Source: Thermomonospora echinospora
GTDB lineage: Bacteria > Actinomycetota > Actinomycetes > Streptosporangiales > Streptosporangiaceae
Reading direction: 5' to 3'
NCBI RefSeq assembly: GCF_900108175.1
Contig: NZ_FNVO01000020.1
Location: 62,001-126,000 of the forward strand
Length of the DNA stretch: 64,000 nucleotides
How positions within the stretch are numbered: position 1 is the stretch's first letter; each line of letters begins with the position of its first letter. The position numbers and the translations under genes were made by a program. The notes under the pieces were generated by a model that saw nothing but the letters and a program-made list of their open reading frames with translations, was not told the DNA's origin and ran no database searches. This document shows, in pieces, positions 28,825 to 36,744 of the stretch.

Positions 28825-28931
28825 GGTCCCCTTCCAGCACCGGCCCCGAAGCCAACATCCTGTCACCTGCCCGGCGCCGAAAACGCCGGATCGACGCCAT
28901 GGCCCGCGGGCACGCCGTGCGGCTCGGCCTG

Positions 28932-29014
28932 TGGGGCGGGTGGGATTCGAACCCACTCAGCGTGAGGCACCTGCTTTACAGGCAGGCCCGACTCTCCTAC
29001 GTCGGCGCCACCCC
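28932..29014 (-). tRNA. tRNA-Tyr(GTA), divergent
   Basis: A full cloverleaf can be drawn: 7-bp acceptor stem GGGGTGG/CCGCCCC (one T-G pair), 4-bp D stem CCGA/TCGG, anticodon stem CCTGC with loop CTGTAAA (anticodon GTA), T arm GTGGG-TTCGAAT-CCCAC and discriminator A. The variable region is 13 bases, compatible with class II tyrosine tRNA. Position 8 is C rather than the near-universal T, and the D loop is unusual for an actinobacterial tRNA-Tyr. CCA is not encoded. It is the last of three tandem tRNA genes. Confidence 0.85.
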
Positions 29015-29040
29015 GGGAGGAGCCTTACCGGCTCACACCG

Positions 29041-29114
29041 TGCCCCCGGCAGGATTCGAACCTGCAGCCTCTTCGTTCTCGACGAAGTGTCTCTGCCCGT
29101 TGGACTACGGGGGC
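29041..29114 (-). tRNA. atypical class I tRNA; anticodon reads GAG (Leu) with C at position 33
   Basis: The 74-base gene folds with acceptor GCCCCCG/CGGGGGC, a 3-4-bp D stem, anticodon stem CTTCG/CGAAG, loop TCGAGAA, five-base variable region AGGCT, T arm GCAGG-TTCGAAT-CCTGC and discriminator A. By position the anticodon is GAG, but bacterial leucine tRNAs have a long variable arm, absent here, and base 33 is C, not T. The identity is therefore open. It lies only four bases from the next tRNA, so both need processing from one transcript. Confidence 0.75.
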
Positions 29115-29118
29115 GGCG

Positions 29119-29192
29119 TGCGGCTCCCGGGATTCGAACCCGGAACATCCACTTCCTGAGAGTGGTCTCTCTGCCTGTTGGAGTAGAGCCGC
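29119..29192 (-). tRNA. atypical class I tRNA with Leu anticodon CAG
   Basis: The 74-base gene folds with acceptor GCGGCTC/GAGCCGC, D stem CTC/GAG, anticodon stem CCACT/AGTGG, loop CTCAGGA (anticodon CAG, T33 and G37 normal), variable region ATGTT, T arm CCGGG-TTCGAAT-CCCGG and discriminator A. CAG pairs with CUG, the commonest Leu codon in such genomes, yet the short variable region is not that of a leucine tRNA. The D arm (CTCCAACAGGCAGAGAG) closely matches that of the next tRNA, suggesting common origin. Confidence 0.78.
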
Positions 29193-29236
29193 GTGGGAAC
29201 CGAGGGGGCGTCGCTCGGATCGTCGCGGCCGGGAGG

Positions 29237-29311
29237 TCAGTACTCCAGGGTCCGGCCGTGGCGGGCGAGGGACGCCGAGGGCAGTCGGTGATATAGCCGC
29301 CGTATGGCCAT
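29237..29311 (-). CDS. candidate 24-residue micro-ORF
   Basis: An ATG at 29311 is preceded by AGGAGG at seven bases, one of the best ribosome binding sites in the window. The peptide starts MAIRRLYHRLPSA and ends RHGRTLEY. It is basic, with three Tyr/His-containing sites and a C-terminal Glu-Tyr. It lies between the nucleotidyltransferase gene and the tRNA array, on the same strand as the radical SAM trio. It may be a leader peptide, a small antimicrobial-like peptide or a precursor for the maturase; it could also be fortuitous. Confidence 0.4.
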   Translation of the reverse strand: MAIRRLYHRLPSASLARHGRTLEY

Positions 29312-29453
29312 GGCCGGTCCTCCTCTCAGGTCTTCGCCGCCGTTCTCGTCGGGCTGACGTCCATAACAGTGCCAGCCGGGATGCGGCGGGGCAAAGGGTT
29401 TTCCGGGAAGCCGGCGGTGGACTGTTCCAAGGGGAACGGCCGGACGGGAATCG

Positions 29454-29903
29454 CTACTGACGGCCGGAACGGCCTCGGCCCGCCGGGGTCTCGCCGTCCC
29501 GGCGCGCCGACCGCAGGTCCGCGTCGTCCTTGTCGCGGCCCAGGAGTTCCTTCCACTCCAGCGTCCGTTCCACCGACAGGAAACGGAATCCGTCGACGAC
29601 GTCGGCTTCGTCGATGAGCCGATCGACCTTCCAGCCCAGGGTCTCGGGGAACCATCCATCCAGGACCTCGACCTCGCCGCCGTGCAGGAAGACCGCGCGC
29701 ACCCTGTCATAGGGCGCCGACTCGACCCGGCCGCGGGCGGCGGCCGCCGCCCAGGCCGCTCCGCGCGCCACCACGTCGACGTCGTTGATCGACTCGCGCA
29801 GCCCGTGCACCAGCAGCGGCGCGCTGCCCGCGACCACGTAGTCCTCTTGGGGCAGGCCGAGATCCTCCAGGATCTCGAAAAGCTCACACCTGTTGATGGG
29901 CAA
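29454..29903 (-). CDS. nucleotidyltransferase-fold protein (AbiEii/DUF6036-like)
   Basis: The 149-residue product shows a minimal nucleotidyltransferase core: VVAGSAPLLVHGLR with Gly-Ser at 26-27, INDVDVV with Asp41 and Asp43, and a third acidic site in EVEVLDGWF (Glu79/Asp82). Proteins of this superfamily include MenT/AbiEii toxins that modify tRNA acceptor ends and aminoglycoside-type transferases. The TTG start at 29903 is coupled to the upstream membrane protein gene (9 bases apart, ribosome site overlapping its stop). The basic C-terminal tail (from about 135) is low complexity. Its position next to odd tRNA genes is suggestive only. Confidence 0.7.
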   Translation of the reverse strand: MPINRCELFEILEDLGLPQEDYVVAGSAPLLVHGLRESINDVDVVARGAAWAAAAARGRVESAPYDRVRAVFLHGGEVEVLDGWFPETLGWKVDRLIDEADVVDGFRFLSVERTLEWKELLGRDKDDADLRSARRDGETPAGRGRSGRQ

Positions 29904-29912
29904 TCCGGCCCC

Positions 29913-30764
29913 CTACATAGGACTCAGGCCGAGCGCCAGCCGCACGATGACCGCCCACAGTATACCCGCCAGTACACTACTGAACGTTCCCACGATGAAA
30001 TACCGCCCGAATTCGGGATTATGCTCAATGGCGGGATAACGGGCGATCGATTTCGCGGCCAGCGCCATCGCGGCGGCCTCGGCCTGACCCGCCACGATGA
30101 ACGAGAAAATGAGCGCCCTTTCGAACCAGCCGATGTAGATGCTGGGATCGCTCAGATTGAAGTAGTCGATCGACTCCGCCGGCCGGGTGCCGCCGAACCT
30201 GGTCGAGAAGAAGGTCACCGGCGCATGGCTGACCAGCACCGCGGCCAGCAGCCCGGAGACCACGATCGCCAGGGCGTGGTCCTCGTCCAGCCGGTGGAAG
30301 AACCTCGCCGTGCCGCCGGCGTCCACGAGGAACGCCATGGCCACGACGGTGACCAGCGCGCACACCGTCAGGACGGCGAACCGCCGCCCGCCCGGCGACC
30401 CCAGCAGCGTCCGCACCCGCGCGTTGGCCTGCGAGAACTCCCCGTCCGCGGAGGGGAACAGCGAGACGAAGCGGTGCCGTGCGCGGCGCAGCGGCCCCCG
30501 GTAGCTGACCGGCGGCGGGCCGCCCGGCGGCCGTCCGGCCCGCCCGGCCGCCGAGGCCGACCACACGTAGAACGACCACCCCAGCAGGAGCGCGAAGATG
30601 ACCGCGGCCTGCCATGTCCACAGAATGGTCGCCAGGATCCACGTTCCATAGGCCACGGAGATGCCCAGAGAGGCGACCAGGCTTTTCCGGGTGAACGGAA
30701 GGCAGTGCGGCAGGAGCGCGGCCGTAACGACGCCGAGCACGATGCGAGCCGTCTCCACTGCCAC
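29913..30764 (-). CDS. polytopic membrane protein of unknown family
   Basis: The 283-residue product has about six hydrophobic segments: two near 5-65, two near 130-185 and two near 220-280. A cytoplasmic-looking basic Pro/Gly-rich loop covers about 70-125. A conserved-looking stretch SIYIGWFERALIFSFIVAGQAEAAAMALAAKSIARYP precedes a final FGRYFIVGTFSSVLAG span (given here only to mark residues about 207-265). The family is not recognised with confidence. GTG 30764 is the likely start, with GAGG upstream. Its codons for residues 210-283 are slightly less GC-rich than the neighbourhood. It is coupled to the nucleotidyltransferase gene. Confidence 0.65.
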   Translation of the reverse strand: MAVETARIVLGVVTAALLPHCLPFTRKSLVASLGISVAYGTWILATILWTWQAAVIFALLLGWSFYVWSASAAGRAGRPPGGPPPVSYRGPLRRARHRFVSLFPSADGEFSQANARVRTLLGSPGGRRFAVLTVCALVTVVAMAFLVDAGGTARFFHRLDEDHALAIVVSGLLAAVLVSHAPVTFFSTRFGGTRPAESIDYFNLSDPSIYIGWFERALIFSFIVAGQAEAAAMALAAKSIARYPAIEHNPEFGRYFIVGTFSSVLAGILWAVIVRLALGLSPM

Positions 30765-30955
30765 CAGTCCTCAGAGTGGGCCGCCCATCGGCGGCCGCAC
30801 GGGGGGTACGGAGCGGGTCGCGCATCCGCGCCTGCACCGTCCGGGATCGGCACAACCTTAGGAGAGGCCGGATCGGCCCGTCCACATCGGACGATCGTGA
30901 TACCCGGCCCGATCCTCACCGGATCGGTCACGGCGGGCGCGGGAGGAAGGCCGGG

Positions 30956-31627
30956 TCAGGCGGCGTCCGGGTCGGGGAGGAGCATGGGGGCGGTGATGCC
31001 GAAGCGTTCGACTCCGCGCTTGGTCAGGTTGATCCGCAGGTCGATCCAGCCGGGCAGCGGGGCGTCTGCGCAGTCCGCGGTGTCCGGGGCCGGGAAGTGC
31101 AGGTCGCCCACCGAGAGTTTGGCGCCCCGGGCGTGGACCGGCAGCAGGATGCGGGAGCCGGCGGTCAGCGGGGCGATCGAGCAGCCGACGACCTCCCGGC
31201 CGCGGGCGGCGGTCGGCACGGCCTCGGCCGCCACCCGCTCGTAGCCGGCCAGCCCGGGACGGCACCGGCCGAGCAGGGCGCCGTCCGGGCCGGCGGCGGG
31301 GACGCCCACCGCGCGCACACCGGGCGCGGCGGGAGCGCAGCCGATGACCCCCGGATGGCCGAAGGGGGAGTAGCGGCCGTCGGAGCGGCCGACGTCCAGC
31401 ACGTCCACCGCGATCACGTCGCCGGCCTCGGCGCCGATCACCACGATCGGCCCGCACAGCACGGCCTCCTCCCCCGGCGGCCGGCCCTCGCACTCCAGGC
31501 GCACCGCACCGCCGGTGATCACCTCGGCGACCCCGGGGATGTCGGGATGCCAGCGGTTGTGGCCGGGGACCGCCTGCGCGCAGGCCGGTACGGGCGGGTA
31601 CGGCCGCAGCGTCGTCGGCGAGAGCAT
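30956..31627 (-). CDS. short acetamidase/formamidase-family protein
   Basis: The 223-residue product starts MLSPTTLRPYPP and has GHNRWHPDIPGVAEV, VIGAEAGDVIAVDVLD and CSIAPLTAGSRILLPVHARGAKLSVGDLHF motifs of the FmdA/AmdA amidase family (amide to ammonia plus acid). Family members are usually about 300-420 residues, so this is a shortened version lacking most of the insertion regions; catalytic competence is uncertain. ATG 31627 is preceded by GGAAGGAAG. The gene stands alone, reading away from ddl. Confidence 0.75.
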   Translation of the reverse strand: MLSPTTLRPYPPVPACAQAVPGHNRWHPDIPGVAEVITGGAVRLECEGRPPGEEAVLCGPIVVIGAEAGDVIAVDVLDVGRSDGRYSPFGHPGVIGCAPAAPGVRAVGVPAAGPDGALLGRCRPGLAGYERVAAEAVPTAARGREVVGCSIAPLTAGSRILLPVHARGAKLSVGDLHFPAPDTADCADAPLPGWIDLRINLTKRGVERFGITAPMLLPDPDAA

Positions 31628-31896
31628 CAAGGATCTTCCTTCCTGGACGGAGGTCGCGATGCCACATCGTGCCCGTACCGCTGTTTCGAGACCGTTTCCG
31701 CGGCCTTACGGGCCAGTAAGGCCGCCATCACCGCCATGGGGGCAGCGCCCGGCCGGAGGCCGCAAGACGGACGTATGGGTGCAGCGGCCCTGTCTTGCTA
31801 CGCTGCTGCGCGGATGCGGGCCGGTCCAGGTGAGGATCACGTGCGGACCGGGTGAGACCGATCGGCCCGGGATACAGCAGCAATGGGGATGGCTTG

Positions 31897-32907
31897 ATGC
31901 GGATTGCCGTGTTGTTCGGAGGAGCGAGCTCGGAACGGGACGTTTCGATCGCCAGCGCCGCACAGGTGTTCACGGCTCTGCGCGACCGCGGGCACGAGGT
32001 CCTCGCCATCGACACGGCCACGGGGGTGCTGGGCCCCGGCGAGGTGGCCGCGTTCGTCAGCGCCACCGTCGCCTACGACCCGCCTGGCCTGGCCGACATC
32101 CCGGCCGCCGAGCTGACCGCCCGGCTGACCGCCGAGGGCGGCGAGCTGCGCGAGGTGGACGTGGTGTTCCTGGCGCTGCACGGCGGTTCCGGTGAGGACG
32201 GCACGCTGCAGGCGCTGCTGGACTCGGCCGGCCTCCCCTATACCGGCAGCGGGGTGCTGGGCAGCGCCGTCGCGATGGACAAGGACGTGTCCAAGAAGCT
32301 GTTCCGCTGCGCCGGGGTGCCCACCCCGGACTGGATCATGGCGCCGGCCACCGTCGCCGAGGTGGCCGGCCGGCTCGGCTTCCCGGCCATCGTCAAGCCC
32401 AACACCCAGGGCTCCACCATCGGGCTCACCGTGGTCAAGGCGCCCGAGCAGCTGCCCGCCGCGCTCGCGGCCGCCGCCGCCTGGGACCGCGAGGTGATGA
32501 TCGAGCGGTTCGTGCCCGGCCGGGAGTTCGTGGTCGGGGTGCTGGACGGCCGGGCGTTGGCGGTCGGCGAGATCGTCCCGCAGCTCGGCGAGATCTTCGA
32601 CTACCAGAGCAAGTACCAGGTGGGCGGCGCGGTCGAGACGTTCCCCGCCGACCTGCCCGCGGCGGCGACCGCCGAGCTGCAGCGCCTGGCGGTGGACGCG
32701 CACCGGGCGCTCAAGCTGGGCTCCTACAGCCGCATCGACTTCCGGATGGACGAGACCGGCGCGCTGTGGTGCCTGGAGGCCAACACGCTGCCCGGCATGA
32801 CGGCCACCAGCCTCATGCCGCAGTCCGCGGCGGCGGCCGGCATCGGCTTCGCCGACCTGTGCGAACGGCTGTGCGAGCTCGCCCTCACCGAGCACCGCGA
32901 CCGCTGA
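31897..32907 (+). CDS. ddl: D-alanine--D-alanine ligase
   Basis: Peptidoglycan precursor enzyme of the ATP-grasp superfamily. The 336-residue product begins MRIAVLFGGASSERDVSIAS and contains LALHGGSGEDGTLQALLD, MDKDVSKKLF, IVKPNTQGSTIGLTVV, the FDYQSKYQ substrate loop and SRIDFRMDETG...EANTLPGMTATS metal site. ATG 31897 is used because homology starts there; the frame is open to 31852. It is convergent with gpsA, whereas in the actinomycete order I know the two are usually close in one direction. Confidence 0.96.
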   Translation: MRIAVLFGGASSERDVSIASAAQVFTALRDRGHEVLAIDTATGVLGPGEVAAFVSATVAYDPPGLADIPAAELTARLTAEGGELREVDVVFLALHGGSGEDGTLQALLDSAGLPYTGSGVLGSAVAMDKDVSKKLFRCAGVPTPDWIMAPATVAEVAGRLGFPAIVKPNTQGSTIGLTVVKAPEQLPAALAAAAAWDREVMIERFVPGREFVVGVLDGRALAVGEIVPQLGEIFDYQSKYQVGGAVETFPADLPAAATAELQRLAVDAHRALKLGSYSRIDFRMDETGALWCLEANTLPGMTATSLMPQSAAAAGIGFADLCERLCELALTEHRDR

Positions 32908-32930
32908 CCCGAGGCCGCCGACCCGAGGCT

Positions 32931-32986
32931 GCCGACCCGCGAACGCCGGTCCGGGCACGCCGACCCGCGACCGCCGGTCCGGGGCC
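32931..32986. repeat. 28-bp tandem duplication between ddl and gpsA
   Basis: Two adjacent 28-bp copies (32931-32958, 32959-32986) beginning GCCGACCCGCGA and containing CGCCGGTCCGGG differ at four positions. Additional GCCGACCCG motifs lie just upstream. The 91-bp convergent spacer shows no other feature. Confidence 0.75.
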
Positions 32987-32998
32987 GGACGTGGCCGG

Positions 32999-34006
32999 TC
33001 AGACCCCGTAGCGCTCCGGCTTGGGCGAACGGGACATCAGCAGGGACGCGGCCTCGGAGATGCTCATGCCGTGGTGCATCACCGCCGCCACCACCTCGGT
33101 GATCGGCATCTCGACGCCGTGCTTGCGGGCCAGTTCCAGCACCGCCTCGGAGGTCTTGACGCCCTCGGCGGTCTGCTTGGTCACCGCGATGGTCTGCTCC
33201 AGCGTCATGCCGCGGCCCAGGTTCTCCCCGAACGTCCGGTTGCGCGACAGCGGGGAACTGCAGGTGCCGACCAGGTCGCCGAGCCCGGCCAGCCCGGCGA
33301 AGGTGTGCTCGTCGGCGCCCAGCGCCGCGCCCAGCCGGGCGATCTCGGCCAGGCCCCGGGTCATCAGCAGCGCCCGGGTGTTGTCGCCGAAGCCCAGCCC
33401 CGCGGCGATGCCGACGCACAGGGCGATGACGTTCTTGACCGCCCCGCCCAGCTCGCAGCCCACCACATCGGTGTTGGTGTAGACCCGGAAGTAGGGCGTC
33501 ATGCAGGCCGCCTGGATCCGCCGCGCGGTGGCCTCGTCGGCGCAGGCGGCCACCGCGGCGCCCGGCTGGCCCTCGGCGATCTCGCGGGCCAGGTTGGGGC
33601 CGCCGACCACGGCGATCCGGTCGGCGGGCGCGTCGGTGGTCTCGGCGATCACCTCCGTCATCCGCCGGCCGGTGCCCAGCTCGATGCCCTTCATCAGGCT
33701 GACCAGGACGGCGTCGGGCGGCAGCAGGGAGCGCCAGGCGCGCAGGTTCTCGCGCAGCGTCTGGGACGGCACCGCCAGCGCCACGATGTCGGCGCCCTTG
33801 AGCGCCTCGGCCGGGTCGACCGTGGCGCGCAGCCCCTCGGGCAGCCCGACACCCGGCAGGTAGTCGGTGTTCTCGTGCCGCTCGTTGATCGCCTCGACGA
33901 TCTCCGGGCGGCGGGCGCAGAGCACGACCTCGGTGCCGGCGTCGTGGAACAGCTTGGCGAACACCGTGCCCCAGGAGCCCGCGCCCAGTACTGCCGCTGT
34001 GGTCAA
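32999..34006 (-). CDS. gpsA: glycerol-3-phosphate dehydrogenase [NAD(P)+]
   Basis: Makes sn-glycerol-3-phosphate for phospholipid synthesis. The 335-residue product has the Rossmann motif GAGSWGT at 8-14, [18 protein letters not shown], and the signature [17 protein letters not shown] with the catalytic Lys. Length is standard. It follows plsC in the same direction, so acyl-acceptor supply and acylation are encoded together. Confidence 0.97.
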   Translation of the reverse strand: MTTAAVLGAGSWGTVFAKLFHDAGTEVVLCARRPEIVEAINERHENTDYLPGVGLPEGLRATVDPAEALKGADIVALAVPSQTLRENLRAWRSLLPPDAVLVSLMKGIELGTGRRMTEVIAETTDAPADRIAVVGGPNLAREIAEGQPGAAVAACADEATARRIQAACMTPYFRVYTNTDVVGCELGGAVKNVIALCVGIAAGLGFGDNTRALLMTRGLAEIARLGAALGADEHTFAGLAGLGDLVGTCSSPLSRNRTFGENLGRGMTLEQTIAVTKQTAEGVKTSEAVLELARKHGVEMPITEVVAAVMHHGMSISEAASLLMSRSPKPERYGV

Positions 34007-34061
34007 TGCACCGCTCCGTACTCCGTCACCTGATCCGGCCGGGCCCCCGGCAGTGGTCCGG

Positions 34062-34811
34062 TCACGAGGCGGCTGCTCCCCGCTCGTCCCGCCTGCGGCG
34101 CTCGGCGATCGCCTTCTTGTGGTCGTAGAGCTCCTTGGGCGGCTCCTCGCCGCGCAACTCGCCCAGCAGTCCGGCGATCGCTCTCATGATCTCACCCGTC
34201 GCCTCGTGCAGCACCGCCGCGGTCATCGGCCGGTCGGCGTAGCGGGACAGGTCGATCGGCTCTCCGGCGATGACGTGCATGGTCTTGCGGGGGAACGGGC
34301 GGAACCTCTTGGTGCCGTAAGGCCACAGCTCGTGCGCGCCCCAGTGGGCGACCGGCAGCACCTTGGCCCCGGTGGTGATGGCCAGCCGGGCCACGCCGGT
34401 CTGCCCGGTCATCGGCCACAGCCGCGGGTCCCGGGTGCAGGTGCCCTCGGGATAGAACATCAGGCATTCGCCGGCCCGCAGCGCCTCCTCGGCGGCCTTG
34501 AGCGCCAGCCTGGCGTCCGAACGGTCGCGGTAGACCGGGATCTGGCCGGTGCCGCGCAGCACGGGCCCGACGAACCGGTTGCCGAACAGCGAGGACTTGG
34601 CCAGGTAGACCGGGTAGCGCCCGGACTCGTACACGAAGTGCGCCAGTGCGAGGGGGTCCGTCCAGGACAGGTGGTTGGCGGCCACGATCATGCCGCCCTC
34701 CGCGGGCACGTTGCGCCGGCCCCGCCAGTCGCGTTTGAGCAGCGCGAACAACAGCGGCCGCAGCACCGCGATCGTGAACTTCCGCCAACGCGGCGAGTAG
34801 CCGTGACTCAT
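34062..34811 (-). CDS. 1-acyl-sn-glycerol-3-phosphate acyltransferase (PlsC family)
   Basis: Membrane-associated acyltransferase that makes phosphatidic acid. The 249-residue product has the NHLSWTD motif with His47 and Asp52 (HX4D), the glycerol-phosphate binding [10 protein letters not shown] and a [14 protein letters not shown] segment. An N-terminal hydrophobic helix (about 12-25) may dip into the membrane. The C-terminal 30 residues are charged and variable. It is upstream of gpsA and divergent from the fbiD-like gene. Confidence 0.93.
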   Translation of the reverse strand: MSHGYSPRWRKFTIAVLRPLLFALLKRDWRGRRNVPAEGGMIVAANHLSWTDPLALAHFVYESGRYPVYLAKSSLFGNRFVGPVLRGTGQIPVYRDRSDARLALKAAEEALRAGECLMFYPEGTCTRDPRLWPMTGQTGVARLAITTGAKVLPVAHWGAHELWPYGTKRFRPFPRKTMHVIAGEPIDLSRYADRPMTAAVLHEATGEIMRAIAGLLGELRGEEPPKELYDHKKAIAERRRRDERGAAAS

Positions 34812-34903
34812 CTCTGCCTTCCCTTGAACATGACCCCGCGGGAGCGCACACCGCGGAGTAGTCCTCCAGTTTCACCGTTGGCGGCGCATAGTGTCGAGTT
34901 GAG

Positions 34904-35590
34904 ATGGCTGCTGAAACGTCATGCGACGATGGACTCAGATGGTCCCTGGTGCTGCCGGTCAAGGTGCTGGCCAGGGCGAAGACCCGGATGGCGGCCGCCG
35001 CCGGGCCGCTGCGCGAGGCGCTGGCGCTGTCGGTGGCGGCCGATACCGCGGCCGCCGCGCTGCGCTGCCCGGCGGTCGCCGAGGTGATCGTGGTCACCGA
35101 CGATCCGCTCGCCGCGGCGGAGCTGTCGGCGTTGGGCGCCCGGGTGGTGCCCGACGAGCCGGACCGCGGGCTGAACCCGGCTCTGGCGCACGGGGCGGCG
35201 CTGGCCAGGCGGGACCGGCCGGACGCCGGGGTGGGCGCCATGTCGGCGGACCTGCCGGCGCTGCGCCCGGCGGAGCTCGCCCGTGTGCTGGAGGCCGCCG
35301 CGCGCGCTCCGGAGTCGTTCGTACCGGACGCACTCGGCGTGGGCACCACCCTCTACACGGCCCGGCCGGGCGTGCCGTTCTCCCCCGCGTTCGGGACCGG
35401 CTCACGTGCCCGCCACGCCGCCCAGGGCGCCCGTGAGCTGCTCATGGACGGCATCGACAGCGTCCGGCGGGACGTGGACACCCCCGACGACCTGCGGGCC
35501 GCCCTGACGCTGGGCGCGGGCCCGCGCACGGCCGAGATCGCCGCCCGGCTGCCGGCGCTCAGTCCGGGAGGGGGAACGTGGACAGCGTGA
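34904..35590 (+). CDS. fbiD: phosphoenolpyruvate/2-phospholactate guanylyltransferase FbiD/CofC
   Basis: F420 biosynthesis enzyme that activates phosphoenolpyruvate or 2-phospholactate with GTP. The 228-residue product has LVLPVKVLARAKTRM at the N-terminus (nucleotide binding), EVIVVTDDPLAAAEL, the GLNPALAHGA loop, and VGAMSADLPALRPAEL with the metal-binding Asp. The C-terminal SVRRDVDTPDDLRAAL is characteristic. Length is normal. The 3' end overlaps the convergent cold-shock-like gene by 32 bases. Confidence 0.9.
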   Translation: MAAETSCDDGLRWSLVLPVKVLARAKTRMAAAAGPLREALALSVAADTAAAALRCPAVAEVIVVTDDPLAAAELSALGARVVPDEPDRGLNPALAHGAALARRDRPDAGVGAMSADLPALRPAELARVLEAAARAPESFVPDALGVGTTLYTARPGVPFSPAFGTGSRARHAAQGARELLMDGIDSVRRDVDTPDDLRAALTLGAGPRTAEIAARLPALSPGGGTWTA

Positions 35591-35780
35591 CGACAGTGAT
35601 CCGGCCGCCCTCGACGGCCAGGTTGACCCGTTGCCCCAGCCGCAGCAGCCGCAAGCCGCCGGCCGCGAACGCCTCCGCGTCGAAGGCCAGCTCGGTCCCG
35701 TCGTCCAGCAGCACGGTGCCGGTCCGTGTCGCCGTGTCGTACGTACCGACCGTGCCCTGCATCCGCGTCCTGTCCGACAT
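35559..35780 (-). CDS. small cold-shock-domain-like protein
   Basis: A 73-residue protein: MQGTVGTYDTATRTGTVLLDDG is the RNP1-like beta strand region, followed by LRLLRLGQRVNLAVEGGRITVV. It resembles an OB-fold/CSD-like protein that is conserved beside fbiD in actinomycetes, though the aromatic RNA-binding residues of true CspA are mostly missing. The gene lies just downstream of the hup terminator and overlaps the fbiD 3' end, so antisense interference is possible. Confidence 0.8.
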   Translation of the reverse strand: MSDRTRMQGTVGTYDTATRTGTVLLDDGTELAFDAEAFAAGGLRLLRLGQRVNLAVEGGRITVVTLSTFPLPD

Positions 35781-35808
35781 GCCGCAAGCCTAGCGAGCCC
35801 ATGTAGAC

Positions 35809-35848
35809 GCGCCCGGGGTCCGTACCTGGTGGTACGGACCCCGGGCGC
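35809..35848. terminator. 18-bp perfect hairpin between hup and the CSD-like gene
   Basis: Arms 35809-35826 (GCGCCCGGGGTCCGTACC) and 35831-35848 are exact complements around a TGGT loop, one of the strongest hairpins in the window. It starts 18 bases beyond the hup stop and is placed to end that highly expressed gene. No T-run follows. Confidence 0.85.
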
Positions 35849-35866
35849 ACTGACCTGTGTTGTTGT

Positions 35867-36145
35867 CTACTTCTTGCCGGCGACCAGGTTTTTGAAATCC
35901 GCGCCCGCCTTGAACTTGGGCACCGATGTGGCGGGCACCTCGATGGTCTTGCCGGTTGCCGGGTTGCGGGCCGTGCGGGCAGGCCGGTCGGCCTTCTCGA
36001 ACGAACCGAACCCGGTGATCGCGACCTTGTCGCCCTTGGCGACTGCGGTCTGGATCGTCTCCAGGATCGCGTCGACGGCCTCGGCTGCGGCCTTCTTGCT
36101 GCCCAGTCGCTCCGAGATGGCGTCGACCAGCTCACGCTTGTTCAT
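35867..36145 (-). CDS. hup: HU-family DNA-binding protein
   Basis: Nucleoid protein of 92 residues starting MNKRELVDAISERLG, with the HU arm signature GFGSFEKADRPARTARNPATG at about 45-65 and a KFKAGADFKNLV tail. This is the short HU without the long Lys/Ala tail seen in mycobacterial HupB. ATG 36145 has GGAGGAGCAACCC upstream. Its position beside leuCD matches Streptomyces hupS/hupA order. Confidence 0.97.
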   Translation of the reverse strand: MNKRELVDAISERLGSKKAAAEAVDAILETIQTAVAKGDKVAITGFGSFEKADRPARTARNPATGKTIEVPATSVPKFKAGADFKNLVAGKK

Positions 36146-36209
36146 TGGGTTGCTCCTCCGGTTCCCCCCTTGCCCGCACGAAACTAGGGGACGTGCGGCG
36201 GGGAAACAA

Positions 36210-36557
36210 TCACCTGCAAGCAATACTTGCCGTGTCGCAGGCGATTTCGTCGCTCTGAGGGCCCTCGGACGAAGAGAATGAACCCGATGTGTCCGACTCA
36301 TCACCGTCTGTGTTCACTCGTTCCGCAAGGTCGACCAGGAACGCCTCCAGCCTGCGGGCGGCCAGCTCGCAGTCCCGTTTGGCCAGATCCGTGATCGTCA
36401 GCAGATGCCGGATCAGCCGGCGGCGGGGTTCGGCGGGCAGCGGGGCGACCATGCGGTGGGCGTCCCGCAGCCGGAGCGCCAGCCGGGTCAGTGCCGGGTC
36501 TTCCCACCGCGGGCCGGCCCACACCGGACTCCCCGGTGAGATCCGTGAACTGTTCAC
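36210..36557 (-). CDS. conserved actinobacterial hypothetical protein upstream of hup
   Basis: A 115-residue protein from GTG 36557 (GGGGG nine bases upstream). It is helical, with WEDPALTRLALRLRDAHRM, LIRHLLTITDLAKRDCELAARRLEAFLVDL, then an acidic/Ser tail. I do not recognise a named family. It lies in the same direction as hup with a 64-bp gap that probably contains the hup promoter. A 17-bp direct repeat (CACGGGGTCCTGCGGGC near 36654 and 36714) lies upstream of it. Confidence 0.65.
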   Translation of the reverse strand: MNSSRISPGSPVWAGPRWEDPALTRLALRLRDAHRMVAPLPAEPRRRLIRHLLTITDLAKRDCELAARRLEAFLVDLAERVNTDGDESDTSGSFSSSEGPQSDEIACDTASIACR

Positions 36558-36744
36558 GCTTGTGCCCCCAAAAACCACATCGAGCGTGTCTCCCAACAGG
36601 AATTGTCTCCTGCCGGGAGGCACGCTCGTGTGGCGAGTCCCCGTGAAGGGCTCCACGGGGTCCTGCGGGCCGCCAGATCCCCCCGCCGTCCGCGCCACGC
36701 CCGGTACGCGCGTCACGGGGTCCTGCGGGCTCCGGATCCGTGGC

